Shown piece by piece: positions 22,872-32,502 of a stretch of DNA of 64,000 nucleotides (the first letter of the stretch is position 1; each line of letters starts with the position of its first letter). The position numbers and the translations under genes were made by a program. The DNA is from Streptomyces antimycoticus (lineage in GTDB: Bacteria; Actinomycetota; Actinomycetes; Streptomycetales; Streptomycetaceae): contig NZ_BJHV01000001.1 of the NCBI RefSeq assembly GCF_005405925.1, forward strand, positions 2,542,001 through 2,606,000, given 5' to 3'. The notes below the pieces were generated by a model. It was not told the DNA's origin and ran no database searches. It worked only from the letters and a program-made list of their open reading frames with translations.

Positions 22872-23636
22872 ATGGCCCGGAACATCCAGTCGTTGGAGCG
22901 CGCCGCCGCGATGCTACGCCTGCTCGCCGGTGGTGAGCGACGTCTGGGACTGTCCGACATCGCCTCCACTCTGGGGCTGGCCAAGGGCACCGCGCACGGC
23001 ATATTGCGCACGCTGCAGCAGGAGGGCTTCGTCGAGCAGGACGAGGCATCCGGCCGCTATCAGCTCGGCGCGGAGCTGCTGCGCCTGGGCAACAGCTATC
23101 TGGACGTGCACGAGCTGCGCGCCCGCGCCCTGGTCTGGACGGACGACCTGGCCCGCTCCAGCGGCGAGAGCGTGTACCTGGGCGTGGTGCACCAGCAGGG
23201 TGTGCTGATCGTCCACCACGTCTTCCGGCCGGACGACAGCCGCCAGGTGCTGGAGGTCGGCGCGATGCACCCGCTGCACTCCTCGGCCCTGGGCAAGGTG
23301 CTCTCCGCCTACGACCCGGTGGCCCACAGCGAGGTGACCGAGGCCGACCGTAAGGCGTTCACGCCCCGCACGGTGACCGGGGAACGGGAGTTCGAGGACG
23401 TGCTGGACCTGATCCGGGCGCGCGGCTGGGCCTCCGATGTGGAGGAGACCTGGGAGGGCGTGGCGTCGGTCGCGGCCCCCATCCACGACCGGCGCCGACT
23501 GCCGGTGGGCGCGGTGGGGATCACGGGCGCGGTCGAGCGGGTGTGCGACGACGGAGAGCTGCGCTCGGAGCTCGTGGCCGCCGTACGGGACTGCGCCCGC
23601 GCCGTCTCCCGGGACCTGGGCGCCCTCCGTTTCTGA
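22872..23636 (+). CDS. gylR: IclR-family glycerol operon regulator GylR
   Basis: A winged-helix regulator of 254 residues. The IclR N terminus is NIQSLERAAAMLRLLAGGER with recognition region LGLAKGTAHGILRTLQQEGF, and the C-terminal effector domain includes MHPLHSSALGKVLSAY. The start ATG 22872 follows CAGGAGG. Immediate linkage to glpF-glpK-glpD identifies it as the GylR type known to repress the glycerol operon in S. coelicolor. The shared operator motif before gylR and glpF supports this. Confidence 0.92.
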   Translation: MARNIQSLERAAAMLRLLAGGERRLGLSDIASTLGLAKGTAHGILRTLQQEGFVEQDEASGRYQLGAELLRLGNSYLDVHELRARALVWTDDLARSSGESVYLGVVHQQGVLIVHHVFRPDDSRQVLEVGAMHPLHSSALGKVLSAYDPVAHSEVTEADRKAFTPRTVTGEREFEDVLDLIRARGWASDVEETWEGVASVAAPIHDRRRLPVGAVGITGAVERVCDDGELRSELVAAVRDCARAVSRDLGALRF

Positions 23637-23768
23637 ATCGCGGCAACCCGCGCGGATCTGCCCCCATATCCCGGCATGACCTGCTTCATCACGGTTTCAC
23701 ATACGCGCGATTTTTCCTTCACACGACCCTTGACGGGGTCTTCGCCGTGAAGAAAACTGCCGTTCATC

Positions 23769-23798
23769 GGTCGGCATTGTCGAACACCTGACGACAAT
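23769..23798. promoter_or_regulatory. Putative GylR operator at glpF
   Basis: GGTCggCATTGtcGAAC (23769-23785) repeats the motif found before gylR. An overlapping perfect 7-bp inverted repeat, ATTGTCG (23776-23782) with CGACAAT (23792-23798), adds a second possible site. It is about 115 bp upstream of glpF. Confidence 0.6.
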
Positions 23799-23912
23799 AT
23801 TCGCTATGGTGGACTCGCCGCGGGCCGACCAACGCCCTCCCACGAGGGCGCGGACCACCGGTGAGAACCCGGGGGTTCGCCTTCCCCTGGACGAAGGACA
23901 AAGGAGTCGCGG

Positions 23913-24707
23913 GTGTCCAGCTCCGACATCTTCATCGGCGAGACCATCGGTACCGCCGTACTCATTCTGCTCGGCTGCGGTGTCGTCGCCGGCGTGATCT
24001 TGAAGCGATCCAAGGCGTTCGAGGCGGGGTGGGTCGCCATCACCCTCGGGTGGGGCTTCGCCGTACTCACCGGCGCGTATATCTCGGCGCCTCTCTCGGG
24101 GGCCCATCTCAACCCGGCGGTGACGCTCGGCCTCGCCATCAAGGGCGGCATCGAGTGGAGCGATGTGCCGGTCTACTTCCTCGGCCAGATGCTCGGCGCG
24201 GTGATCGGCGCGGCGCTGGTGTGGCTCGCCTACCTGGGCCACTTCCACGCCCATCTCACCGACCGCGAGATCGTCGGCGGCCCGGGCGCGCAGGACACGG
24301 TTGCGGCGGACAAGCAGCAGGCCACCGACGCCGGCCCGGTGCTGGGCGTCTTCTCCACCGGCCCCGAGATCCGGAACGTCGCGCAGAACCTGGCCACCGA
24401 GATCATCGCCACGGCCGTGCTGGTGCTCGCCATCCTCACTCAGGGGCTCAACGGCGACGGCAAGGGCCTGGGCGTCATCGGCGTCATGATCACCGCCTTC
24501 GTGGTGGTCGGCATCGGCCTCTCGCTCGGCGGCCCGACCGGTTACGCCATCAACCCGGCGCGTGACCTCGGCCCCCGTATCGCCCACGCCCTCCTGCCGC
24601 TGCCCAACAAGGGCGGCTCGGACTGGGGCTATGCCTGGATCCCCGTCGTCGGCCCGCTCATCGGCGGCGCCATCGCCGGCGGGATCTACGAGATCGCCTT
24701 CGCCTAG
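23913..24707 (+). CDS. glpF: Glycerol uptake facilitator (aquaporin family)
   Basis: A glycerol channel of 264 residues with six membrane helices. Both pore motifs are present: [12 protein letters not shown] and [13 protein letters not shown]. The arginine and the Asp after the second NPA are typical of glycerol-conducting members. The start is GTG 23913, six bases after AAGGAG. It is the first gene of the glpFKD operon, with glpK 33 bp downstream. Confidence 0.95.
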   Translation: MSSSDIFIGETIGTAVLILLGCGVVAGVILKRSKAFEAGWVAITLGWGFAVLTGAYISAPLSGAHLNPAVTLGLAIKGGIEWSDVPVYFLGQMLGAVIGAALVWLAYLGHFHAHLTDREIVGGPGAQDTVAADKQQATDAGPVLGVFSTGPEIRNVAQNLATEIIATAVLVLAILTQGLNGDGKGLGVIGVMITAFVVVGIGLSLGGPTGYAINPARDLGPRIAHALLPLPNKGGSDWGYAWIPVVGPLIGGAIAGGIYEIAFA

Positions 24708-24740
24708 CCCACCCCACCACCCGCAGGAGAGCAGCAGATC

Positions 24741-26287
24741 ATGACCGACACCCACACCACGAGCGCCTCGTCCCACGGCCAGGGCCCGTTCATCGCGGCC
24801 ATCGACCAGGGCACCACCTCCAGCCGCTGCATCGTCTTCGACCGCGACGGCCGCATCGTCTCGGTGGACCAGAAGGAACACGAGCAGATCTTCCCCAAGC
24901 CCGGCTGGGTGGAGCACAACGCCACCGAGATCTGGGAGAACGTCAAGGAGGTCGTCGCCGGCGCCATCAGCAAGGCCGGCATCACCGCCATCGACGTCAA
25001 GGCGATCGGCATCACCAACCAGCGCGAGACCACCCTGCTGTGGGACCGCAAGACCGGTGAGCCGGTGCACAACGCCATCGTCTGGCAGGACACCCGCACC
25101 GACGCCCTCTGCCGCGAGCTCGGCCGCAACGTCGGCCAGGACCGCTTCCGCCGCGAGACCGGCCTCCCGCTGGCCTCCTACTTCGCCGGTCCCAAGATCC
25201 GCTGGCTGCTCGACAACGTCGAGGGGCTGCGCGAGCGGGCCGAGGCGGGCGACATCCTCTTCGGCACCATGGACTCCTGGGTCATCTGGAACCTGACCGG
25301 CGGCGTCAACGGCGGTGTGCACGTCACCGACGTCACCAACGCCTCCCGCACCCTCCTGATGAACCTCCACACCCTCGACTGGGACGAGAAGATCCTCACG
25401 TCGATGGACATCCCGGCCGCCGTGCTGCCGCGGATACGCTCCTCCGCCGAGGTCTACGGCCACACGGCCGAGGGCATCCTGGCGGGCGTGCCGGTCGCCT
25501 CGGCGCTCGGCGACCAGCAGGCGGCCCTCTTCGGCCAGACCTGCTACGCCGAGGGCGAGGCCAAGTCGACCTACGGCACCGGCACCTTCCTGCTGATGAA
25601 CACCGGCGAGAAGCCGGTCAACTCCTACAACGGGCTGCTGACCACGGTCGGCTACCGGATCGGCGACGAGAAGCCGGTCTACGCCCTGGAGGGCTCGATC
25701 GCGGTCACCGGTTCGCTGGTGCAGTGGATGCGGGACCAGATGGGCCTGATCAACAGCGCCGCCGAGATCGAGACCCTCGCCAGCTCCGTCGAGGACAACG
25801 GCGGCGCGTACTTCGTGCCCGCCTTCTCGGGCCTGTTCGCCCCGTACTGGCGGGACGACGCGCGTGGCGTGATCGCGGGCCTGACCCGCTATGTCACCAA
25901 GGCGCACATCGCGCGCGCCGTGCTCGAGGCCACCGCCTGGCAGACCCGCGAGATCGTCGACGCGATGACCAAGGACTCCGGGGTCGAGCTCACCGCGCTC
26001 AAGGTCGACGGCGGCATGACCTCCAACAACCTTCTGATGCAGACCCTCTCGGACGCCCTGGACGCACCCGTGGTGCGCCCGATGGTCGCCGAGACCACCT
26101 GCCTCGGCGCGGCCTACGCCGCCGGTCTGGCCGTGGGCTTCTGGCCGGACACCGACGCCCTGCGCGCCAACTGGCGCCGGGCGGCCGAATGGACCCCCGA
26201 ATGGACGCGGACGTCCGCGACCGCGAGTACAAGAACTGGCTCAAGGCCGTGCAGCGGACCATGGGCTGGATCGAAGACGAGGAGTAA
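24741..26287 (+). CDS. glpK: Glycerol kinase, apparent C-terminal frameshift
   Basis: Phosphorylates glycerol to glycerol 3-phosphate (about 515 residues). FGGY-family motifs include [50 protein letters not shown] and [14 protein letters not shown]. The start ATG 24741 follows CAGGAG. The frame breaks near 26194-26201, beside a C5 run. One added base gives the conserved end [19 protein letters not shown] and a stop at 26285-26287, three bases before glpD. As read, the protein would end in about 30 unrelated residues at 26294. A sequence error is the simplest explanation. Confidence 0.92.
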
Positions 26288-26290
26288 TCA

Positions 26291-27901
26291 ATGACCACCC
26301 TGCAGAGCGTTCCGTCCCTCGGAACGCACCCGGCTGCCGGTTCGAACCCGAGCCGAGCCGAAACCCGGGAACAGCTCTCCAAGGCGACGTACGACCTCCT
26401 GGTGATCGGCGGCGGCATTCTGGGCATCACCACTGCCTGGCACGCCGCGCAGTCCGGGCTGCGGGTGGCGATGGTGGACGCCGGTGACTTCGCCGGCGCC
26501 ACCTCCTCCGCCTCCTCCAAGCTGCTCCACGGCGGCCTGCGCTATCTCCAGACCGGCGCGGTCAAGCTGGTCGCCGAGAACCACTTCGAGCGGCGCGCGG
26601 TCTCCCGTACCGTCGCCCCGCACCTGGCCAACCCGCTCACCTTCTACCTGCCGGTCTACAAGGGCGGCCCGCACGGCGCGACCAAGCTGGGCGCGGGTGT
26701 CTTCGCCTACTCGGCGCTCTCCGCGTTCCGCGACGGCGTCGGCCATGTGATCGGCGCCGAGCGGGCCGCGCGCGACGTCCCGGAGCTGCGCACCGAGAAC
26801 CTCAAGGCGGTCGCGGTCTACGGCGACGGCCAGATGAACGACAGCCGCATGGCCCTGATGACCGTCCGGGCGGCCGTGGAGGCGGGCGCCACCGTCCTCA
26901 ACCACGCCGAGGTCGTGGGCCTGCGCAAGAGCGACGGCCGGGTCACCGGCGCCGAGCTCAAGGACCGCACCGACGGCACCGAGTTCGGGGTGAACGCCCG
27001 TCTGGTGCTCAACGCCACCGGCCCCTGGGTCGACCATCTGCGCCGGATGGAGGACCCGAACGCGGCGCCGTCGATCCGGCTGTCCAAGGGCGCGCATCTG
27101 GTCCTCAAGCGCACCTCCCCCTGGCGGGCGGCGCTGGCGACCCCGATCGACAAGTACCGCATCACCTTCGCCCTCCCCTGGGAGGACATGCTGCTGCTGG
27201 GCACCACGGACGAGGAGTTCGAGGGCGACCCGGCCGATGTCGCGGTCAACGAGGCGGACATCACCCAGATCCTGGACGAGGCGGCCTTCTCCATCCGCGA
27301 CCAGCAGCTCTCCCGCGACCTGATCACCTACTCCTTCGCGGGGCTCCGGGTGCTGCCCGGCGGCCCCGGCGACACCGCCAAGGCCAAGCGCGAGACCGTG
27401 GTCACCGAGGGCAGGGGCGGGATGCTCTCCATAGCCGGCGGCAAGTGGACCACCTTCCGCCACATCGGCCGCACCGTGATGCACAAGCTGGCCCAGCTGC
27501 CGGGCCGCCCGCTCGCCGACGACATGGAACCGGTCAAGCTGCTGCCCAAGCACATGCCGCTGCCGGGCCTGGCCAATCCGCACGCCGTCGAGCACCGGCT
27601 GCTGGTGGACGGCGGCACCCCCGGCCCGCGCATGGCCGCCGACACCGCCCGTCACCTGGCGACCCACTACGGCTCGCTCTCCTTCGACATCGCCCGGCTG
27701 GCCAGCGGCGACGCGGCGCTCGCCGAGCGGATCCACCCGGACGCCCCGGAGATCTGGGCACAGGTCGTCTACGCCCGGGACTACGAGTGGGCGCGCACGG
27801 CGGACGACGTACTGCGCCGCCGCACCACCCTGACCATCCGCGGCCTGGACTCCGAGGACATCCGGAGCCGGGTCGAGGATCTGCTGGCCAAGCGACCCTG
27901 A
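26291..27901 (+). CDS. glpD: Glycerol-3-phosphate dehydrogenase (FAD-dependent)
   Basis: Oxidises glycerol 3-phosphate to dihydroxyacetone phosphate at the membrane, feeding quinones (536 residues). The N-terminal FAD-binding motif is [20 protein letters not shown], followed by [13 protein letters not shown], characteristic of Glp[20 protein letters not shown] and [16 protein letters not shown] are further conserved blocks. It begins three bases after the glpK stop and ends the operon before a strong terminator. Confidence 0.95.
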   Translation: MTTLQSVPSLGTHPAAGSNPSRAETREQLSKATYDLLVIGGGILGITTAWHAAQSGLRVAMVDAGDFAGATSSASSKLLHGGLRYLQTGAVKLVAENHFERRAVSRTVAPHLANPLTFYLPVYKGGPHGATKLGAGVFAYSALSAFRDGVGHVIGAERAARDVPELRTENLKAVAVYGDGQMNDSRMALMTVRAAVEAGATVLNHAEVVGLRKSDGRVTGAELKDRTDGTEFGVNARLVLNATGPWVDHLRRMEDPNAAPSIRLSKGAHLVLKRTSPWRAALATPIDKYRITFALPWEDMLLLGTTDEEFEGDPADVAVNEADITQILDEAAFSIRDQQLSRDLITYSFAGLRVLPGGPGDTAKAKRETVVTEGRGGMLSIAGGKWTTFRHIGRTVMHKLAQLPGRPLADDMEPVKLLPKHMPLPGLANPHAVEHRLLVDGGTPGPRMAADTARHLATHYGSLSFDIARLASGDAALAERIHPDAPEIWAQVVYARDYEWARTADDVLRRRTTLTIRGLDSEDIRSRVEDLLAKRP

Positions 27902-27925
27902 CCCCCGCGGGGCCGCCTTCCCAGG

Positions 27926-27973
27926 TCCGGGCGGCCGGGTGAGAGGAAACGTCTTCTCACCCGGCCGCCCGGA
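27926..27973 (+). terminator. Terminator of the glycerol operon
   Basis: A perfect 19-bp inverted repeat (27926-27944 with 27955-27973) has a ten-base loop, 25 bp past the glpD stop. The remaining 27974-28244 sequence before the secreted-protein gene contains no recognisable gene and probably holds its promoter. Confidence 0.85.
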
Positions 27974-28244
27974 CTCGGTTCGGGCCCCGACCGGATCGCC
28001 CCGGTGGTGCGCCAGGGCGGCGCGCAGCACGCGCGGAGCTGACCTGAGGCTTCCCCAAGTTCCGTCGTCTGTACGGCAGTTGGCGGTGATCCTCGGTGCG
28101 GGCCGCGGACTTACTCGCGCGTTAAAAATCTGCTGAATCGCTCTTGCCTTCTTCGGCGGTGCGCGCATCAATGACATCGCCCGTGGATGACGGGCGGGAA
28201 CCCCCCACACATCAGCGCACTCCCCCACTCCGGAAGGCAGTCCC

Positions 28245-28715
28245 ATGAGACGCTTCAAGCTCGGGATCAGCACGGCAATGGGAACAGCAGCACTGGCCGC
28301 CGGCGCGCTGGCGCTGGCGCCGACCGCGTCCGCGGTCGACCCCACGACCGCGACCCTGACCGCCGACTGCGGGGCCTACGGGTCGGGCCTGGCCACCCTC
28401 ACGGCCACGCAGAGCGGGACGGCCGCGACCATCACCCTGTCCTCGGGAGCGATCAAGGCTCCGATCGACGTTCCGGCGGGCTCGGTGAGCTCGACGCTGA
28501 CCCTGTCGAAGAACGGTTCCGGGACCGCCACCTTCACCGGCAACGCCAACCCGGCGATCCCGACCGGCTCCGATGTGACCACCGGCCCGCTCAAGGGCAC
28601 GGTGGCCGCGGGCGACGTCCTGGAGGCCAAGTCGCTCAAGCTGGTCATCTTCGGCCTGATCACGGTGAACTGCACCGCCACCTCGCCTCAGAACCCCGGG
28701 CCGTTCACCTTCTGA
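28245..28715 (+). CDS. Small secreted protein of unknown function
   Basis: A protein of 156 residues with a clear Sec signal peptide (MRRFKLGISTAMGTAALAAG, cleavage expected after ASA near residue 30). The mature part is Thr/Ser/Gly-rich and beta-strand-like, with two cysteines (TADCGAYG and VNCTATS) that could form one disulfide. There is no lipobox or sorting signal. The ribosome site is GGAAGG. It lies alone between the glycerol operon terminator and the FadR-type regulator. I do not recognise a family. Confidence 0.75.
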   Translation: MRRFKLGISTAMGTAALAAGALALAPTASAVDPTTATLTADCGAYGSGLATLTATQSGTAATITLSSGAIKAPIDVPAGSVSSTLTLSKNGSGTATFTGNANPAIPTGSDVTTGPLKGTVAAGDVLEAKSLKLVIFGLITVNCTATSPQNPGPFTF

Positions 28716-28776
28716 GCCCTCCGATGAACCGGCTCTGAGCCCATCTTCGGGCCCTCCCGGCAGCAGGTCACAGCGG

Positions 28777-28807
28777 ACCGGCGGCGTCCCCGGCAGACGC
28801 CGCCGGT
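28777..28807 (+). terminator. Terminator of the secreted-protein gene
   Basis: A perfect 12-bp inverted repeat (28777-28788 with 28796-28807) is followed by TT, 61 bp past the stop codon. Confidence 0.7.
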
Positions 28808-28840
28808 TTCGCGCGCGCCATAAGTCATAATGGACCCCTG

Positions 28841-28853
28841 ATACATCGGATGT
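28841..28853. promoter_or_regulatory. Putative FadR-type operator at the regulator gene
   Basis: ACATCGGATGT is a perfect 11-bp palindrome (28843-28853) 21 bp before the regulator start. The 11-mer ATACATCGGAT starting at 28841 recurs, inverted, upstream of the L-fuconate dehydratase gene at 37455-37465. This suggests autoregulation and control of the sugar operon by one protein. Confidence 0.65.
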
Positions 28854-28874
28854 TTGGCTCCGGGGAGGTCCACC

Positions 28875-29546
28875 ATGGCGGTCACCGACGAGGCGATCGA
28901 GAAAATCAAGGGCATGATCGTCTCGGGCGCGCTGCGCCCCGGTGACCGGCTCCCCAAGGAGAGTGAGCTGGCCGCCGATCTCGGGCTGTCCCGCAACTCG
29001 CTGCGCGAGGCCGTGCGGGCCCTGTCGCTGATCCGGATCCTCGACGTACGCCAGGGCGACGGCACCTATGTGACCAGCCTCGACCCCCAGTTGCTGCTGG
29101 AGGCGCTGAGCTTCGTCGTGGACTTCCACCGCGATGACACCGTACTGGAGTTCCTGGCCGTACGGCGGATCCTGGAGCCCGCGGCCACGGCGCTGGCCTC
29201 CACCCGGATCAGCGAGGCCGAGCTGGACCGGCTCCAGGCGCAGCTGGACGCGCTCGGGCAGGAACCCTCGGTGGAGGAACTGGTCGCCTGCGACCTGGAA
29301 TTCCATCGCGGCATCGTCCAGTGCTCGGGCAACTCGGTGCTCTGCTCACTGCTCGACGGGCTCTCCGGGCCCACCACCCGGGCCCGGGTGTGGCGCGGTC
29401 TTACCCAGGAGGACGCGGTCAGCCGCACCCTCCATGAGCACCGGGCGATCCTCTCCGCCCTGCGGGACCGCGACGCGGAGGCGGCGCGGTCCTGGGCGAC
29501 GGTGCACATCGCGAGCGTGGAGCAGTGGCTGCGCTCCACGCTGTGA
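28875..29546 (+). CDS. GntR-family (FadR subfamily) regulator of the fucose operon
   Basis: A regulator of 223 residues with an N-terminal winged helix (SGALRPGDRLPKESELAADL, GLSRNSLREAVRALSLIRIL) and an all-helical FCD effector domain (FLAVRRILEPAATALAS, CDLEFHRGIVQCSGNSVL, HRAILSALRDRDAEAA) with candidate metal/ligand histidines. The start ATG 28875 follows GGGGAGG; the in-frame ATG 28854 lacks a site. It is convergent with the last gene of the sugar operon (22 bp gap). The effector is probably a pathway intermediate, by inference. Confidence 0.88.
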   Translation: MAVTDEAIEKIKGMIVSGALRPGDRLPKESELAADLGLSRNSLREAVRALSLIRILDVRQGDGTYVTSLDPQLLLEALSFVVDFHRDDTVLEFLAVRRILEPAATALASTRISEAELDRLQAQLDALGQEPSVEELVACDLEFHRGIVQCSGNSVLCSLLDGLSGPTTRARVWRGLTQEDAVSRTLHEHRAILSALRDRDAEAARSWATVHIASVEQWLRSTL

Positions 29547-29568
29547 GCCCCGGCGGGCGGCGCGCGCC

Positions 29569-30419
29569 TTACGGCCGGAGGCCGTAGGCGCGGGCCGCGT
29601 TGCCGCCGAAGACGGCGGCGCGCTCGTCCTCGCCGAGCTGGAGGGCGGCCCGCTCCGCGAGGGCCACCACCTCGTCGTAGGTCGCGGCCAGGATGCACAC
29701 CGGCCAGTCGGAGCCGAACAGCACCCGGCCGGGCCCGAAGGCGTCCAGGACGTGCTGCGCGTACGGCAGCACCTGCTCCGGCTTCCAGCCGTCCCAGTCC
29801 GCCTCGGTGACCAGTCCGGACAGCTTGCAGTCGATGTTGGGCAGGGCCGCGAGCGAGGTGAGCTGCCGGGCCCAGAGGTCGCGCTCACCGCTCGCCACGG
29901 GCGGCTTGGCGGCGTGGTCGAGAACGAAGCGCACCTGCGGCAGCTCGCGGACGGCGTCGATGGCCGCGGGAAGTTCGCGCGGGGTGACCAGCAGGTCGTA
30001 GACCAGCCCGCGTCAGCCACGGCGGCGAGCCCCCGGCGGGCGTCCTCGCGGTCCAGCCAGCGCGGATCCGGCTCGTCCTGCACCTGGTGGCGCAGGCCCA
30101 CCAGCCGGTCGCCGCCGGGTCCGGCGGCCAGCTCCGCGAGCACCTCGCCCACCCCGGGATCGGTGAGGTCGGCCCAGCCGACGACGCCCGCGATCCGGTC
30201 CGATCCGCCGGCCAGGGCCAGGAGTTCCCGGGTCTCCTCGACGGAGGAGCTGGACTGGACGACGACGGTGGCGCCGATCCCATGGGCGTCCAGATGCGGG
30301 GCGAGATCGTCCGGGGTGAAGGTGCGGCGGATGGGTTCGGCCCAGGGGCCGTCCATCCAGGGCTGCTCACGGCGGGTCAGGTCCCACAGATGGTGGTGGG
30401 CGTCGATACGGCGAGGCAA
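29569..30419 (-). CDS. Amidohydrolase, probable L-fuconolactonase, apparent frameshift
   Basis: A TIM-barrel amidohydrolase (amidohydrolase-2 family) of about 283 residues, predicted to open L-fuconolactone to L-fuconate. Metal-binding residues appear in RRIDAHHHLWDL, VGLRHQVQDEPD, RFVLDHAAKPP and LFGSDWPVC. I chose TTG 30419 because GAGGAG lies five bases before it; a GTG at 30425 overlaps that site. The frame breaks at about 30006-30009, and one added base gives DAGLVYDLLVTPRELP and a continuous protein. It is the last gene of the operon, 2 bp after the dehydrogenase stop. Confidence 0.85.
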
Positions 30420-30421
30420 GG

Positions 30422-31444
30422 TCACTCCTCGGGGGTGGGGACCGGCAGCGGGATGTCCTCGTCGAGCAGCCCGCGCGCCACCAGAGCCTGCCACAGCTCA
30501 TCGGGGATGTCGTGGGTGAACAACTCGGCGTTGTCCCGGACTTCGGCCGGGGTGGCGCAGCCGACCACCGCCGCGGCCACCGCGGGATGGCCGAAGGGGA
30601 AGCGCAGCGCGGCGGCCCGCAGCGGCACCTCGTACTCGGCGCACACCTCGGCCAGCCGCTGGGCCCGCGCCAGGAGCTCGGGCGGCGCCTGCCGGTAGTC
30701 GTAGCGGGCCCCGGGGGCGGGGTCGGCGAGCAGCCCGGAGTTGTAGACCCCGCCGACCACCACGGAGGTGCCGCGCCGCTCGCAGACCGGCAGCAGATCG
30801 TCGTGGGCGGTGCGGTCCAGCAGCGTCCAGCGCCCGGCGCACAGCACGACGTCCACATCGAAGTCGGCGACGAACCGGGCGAGGAGGTCGCTGTGGTTCA
30901 TGCCGAAGCCGATGGCGCGGACGAGCTTCTCCTGCTTCAGCTCGGCCAGCGCCGCGAAGCCCGTCTCATAGACCTCACGGATGTGGTCTTCCGGATCGTG
31001 AACGTAGACGATGTCCAGGGCGTCGACCCCGAGCCGCTCCAGGGAGGACTCGAGGGTGGCGCGGATGCCATCCCGGGTGAAGTCCCACTCCCGGACCCGG
31101 TCGGGGGTGTCGGCGAACCCGTCCGACTGGACGGGCTCCCCGGGGGCCCGCGGCCGCAGCCGCCGCCCCACCTTGGTGGAGAGGGTGTACGAGGCGCGCT
31201 CGCGCCCGGCCAGCACCCGCCCCAGCCGCTCCTCGGAGAGACCCACGCCGTAGTGCGGCGCGGTGTCCATATAGGTGAGGCCGGTGTCGAACGCCGCCCT
31301 TACGGTGTCCCGCGCGCGCTCCTCCGGCACCGCCTCGTAGAGATTGCCCAGCGGCGCGCAGCCAAGGCCTAGGGGTGGTACGCGCACCCCCGAGCGCCCC
31401 AGTTCGCGCGGACCGCTCGGGGCCCGTCCTCCGTCGCCCACCAT
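30422..31444 (-). CDS. Aldo/keto reductase, probable L-fucose dehydrogenase
   Basis: An NAD(P)-dependent aldose 1-dehydrogenase of 340 residues that should oxidise the sugar to its lactone. AKR features are the catalytic DTAPHYGVGLSEERLG (Asp/Tyr), LSTKVGRRL (Lys) and DIVYVHDPEDHI (His). The family is that of D-threo-aldose/L-fucose dehydrogenases. The start ATG 31444 follows GGGAGGAAG. An open frame continues upstream into the permease gene but is only a shadow. It lies between the ABC permease and the lactonase. Confidence 0.85.
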   Translation of the reverse strand: MVGDGGRAPSGPRELGRSGVRVPPLGLGCAPLGNLYEAVPEERARDTVRAAFDTGLTYMDTAPHYGVGLSEERLGRVLAGRERASYTLSTKVGRRLRPRAPGEPVQSDGFADTPDRVREWDFTRDGIRATLESSLERLGVDALDIVYVHDPEDHIREVYETGFAALAELKQEKLVRAIGFGMNHSDLLARFVADFDVDVVLCAGRWTLLDRTAHDDLLPVCERRGTSVVVGGVYNSGLLADPAPGARYDYRQAPPELLARAQRLAEVCAEYEVPLRAAALRFPFGHPAVAAAVVGCATPAEVRDNAELFTHDIPDELWQALVARGLLDEDIPLPVPTPEE

Positions 31445-31464
31445 GGCTTCCTCCCGACCGGCTC

Positions 31465-32502
31465 TCAGTCCTGCTTCTCGCCGCTGGCGTAGCGGGAGAT
31501 GATCAGCGCGACGATGATGATCGAGCCGTTGATGAACTGGTTCCACAGGGGCGGCACCCCGCCCAGGGTCATCACATTGACGACCAGTTGCAGCGTCAGC
31601 ACGCCCGTGAGCGCGCCGAAGAGCGTGCCGCGGCCGCCCTTGAGACTGATTCCGCCGATGACCGCCGCGGCGAACACCTGGAAGATCCAGCCGTTGCCCT
31701 GGGTCGCGGCGACCGAGCCGTAGTGGCCGGTGTAGAGGATGCCCGCGAAGGCGGCGAGGAGCCCGCCGACGCTCAGCACGATCCAGGTGATCCGGTCCAC
31801 CCGGATGCCCGCCGCCCGCGCGGCCTCGGGGTTGCCGCCGATCGCGTACAGCGCGCGCCCGTGCCGCAGATAGCCGAGCGCCAGGCCGCCGAGGGCGTAC
31901 AGCCCCAGGCAGATCCACACGGCGGCGGGCACGCCCAGCCAGTCGGCCTTGCCGAGGTAGCGGAAGGACTCGGGGACGTTGACGATCGACTGGCCCTCGG
32001 CGACGCCGACCTGCAGTCCGCGCAGCATGGTGAGCATGCCCAGGGTCGCGATGAAGCCGTTGACACGCAGCTTGAGCATCAGGAAGCCGTTGGCCGCGCC
32101 GATCAGCGCCCCGACCGCCAGGCACAGCGGTATGGCGGTCCACACCGGCAGCAGCCCCAGGCCCTCGAACCGCGCCCCGTGATCGGGCAGGACGAGCCAT
32201 AGGGCGATCACCGGCGCCACGGCGATGGTCGACTCCAGGGAGAGGTCCATCCGCCCGCTGATCAGGATCAGCGCCTCGCCCAGCACCAGCAGCCCCAGCT
32301 CGGTGGACTGCTGGACGACGCCGATCAGGTTGTCCTCGGTGAGGAAGGCGGGCGAGACGATGAAGCCGATGACCCCGAGGACGAAGATCACGGGGACCAG
32401 TGACAGATCGCGCCAGCGCGCGATGTCGATCCGCGACCGGCCCCGCCCCGCCGGGCCGTCAGCCACCGCCTCGGCGGTTTGCTGGCGTGCCGTATCGGTC
32501 AT
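31465..32502 (-). CDS. Sugar ABC transporter permease (RbsC/AraH type)
   Basis: The membrane component of a ribose-type sugar importer, 345 residues with about 8-10 hydrophobic segments. The family signature is in AIGGNPEAARAAGIRVDRI, together with SGRMDLSLESTIAVAPVI and AAVIGGISLKGGRGTLFGAL. Its ATG overlaps the ATPase stop by 4 bp (ATGA), implying translational coupling. It lies downstream of the matching binding protein and ATPase. Confidence 0.93.
   Translation of the reverse strand: MTDTARQQTAEAVADGPAGRGRSRIDIARWRDLSLVPVIFVLGVIGFIVSPAFLTEDNLIGVVQQSTELGLLVLGEALILISGRMDLSLESTIAVAPVIALWLVLPDHGARFEGLGLLPVWTAIPLCLAVGALIGAANGFLMLKLRVNGFIATLGMLTMLRGLQVGVAEGQSIVNVPESFRYLGKADWLGVPAAVWICLGLYALGGLALGYLRHGRALYAIGGNPEAARAAGIRVDRITWIVLSVGGLLAAFAGILYTGHYGSVAATQGNGWIFQVFAAAVIGGISLKGGRGTLFGALTGVLTLQLVVNVMTLGGVPPLWNQFINGSIIIVALIISRYASGEKQD

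Noticed and set aside
30422..32200. A 592-residue permease-reductase fusion
   Set aside because: The upstream half is out-of-frame permease DNA; a ribosome site and ATG at 31444 mark the true reductase start.
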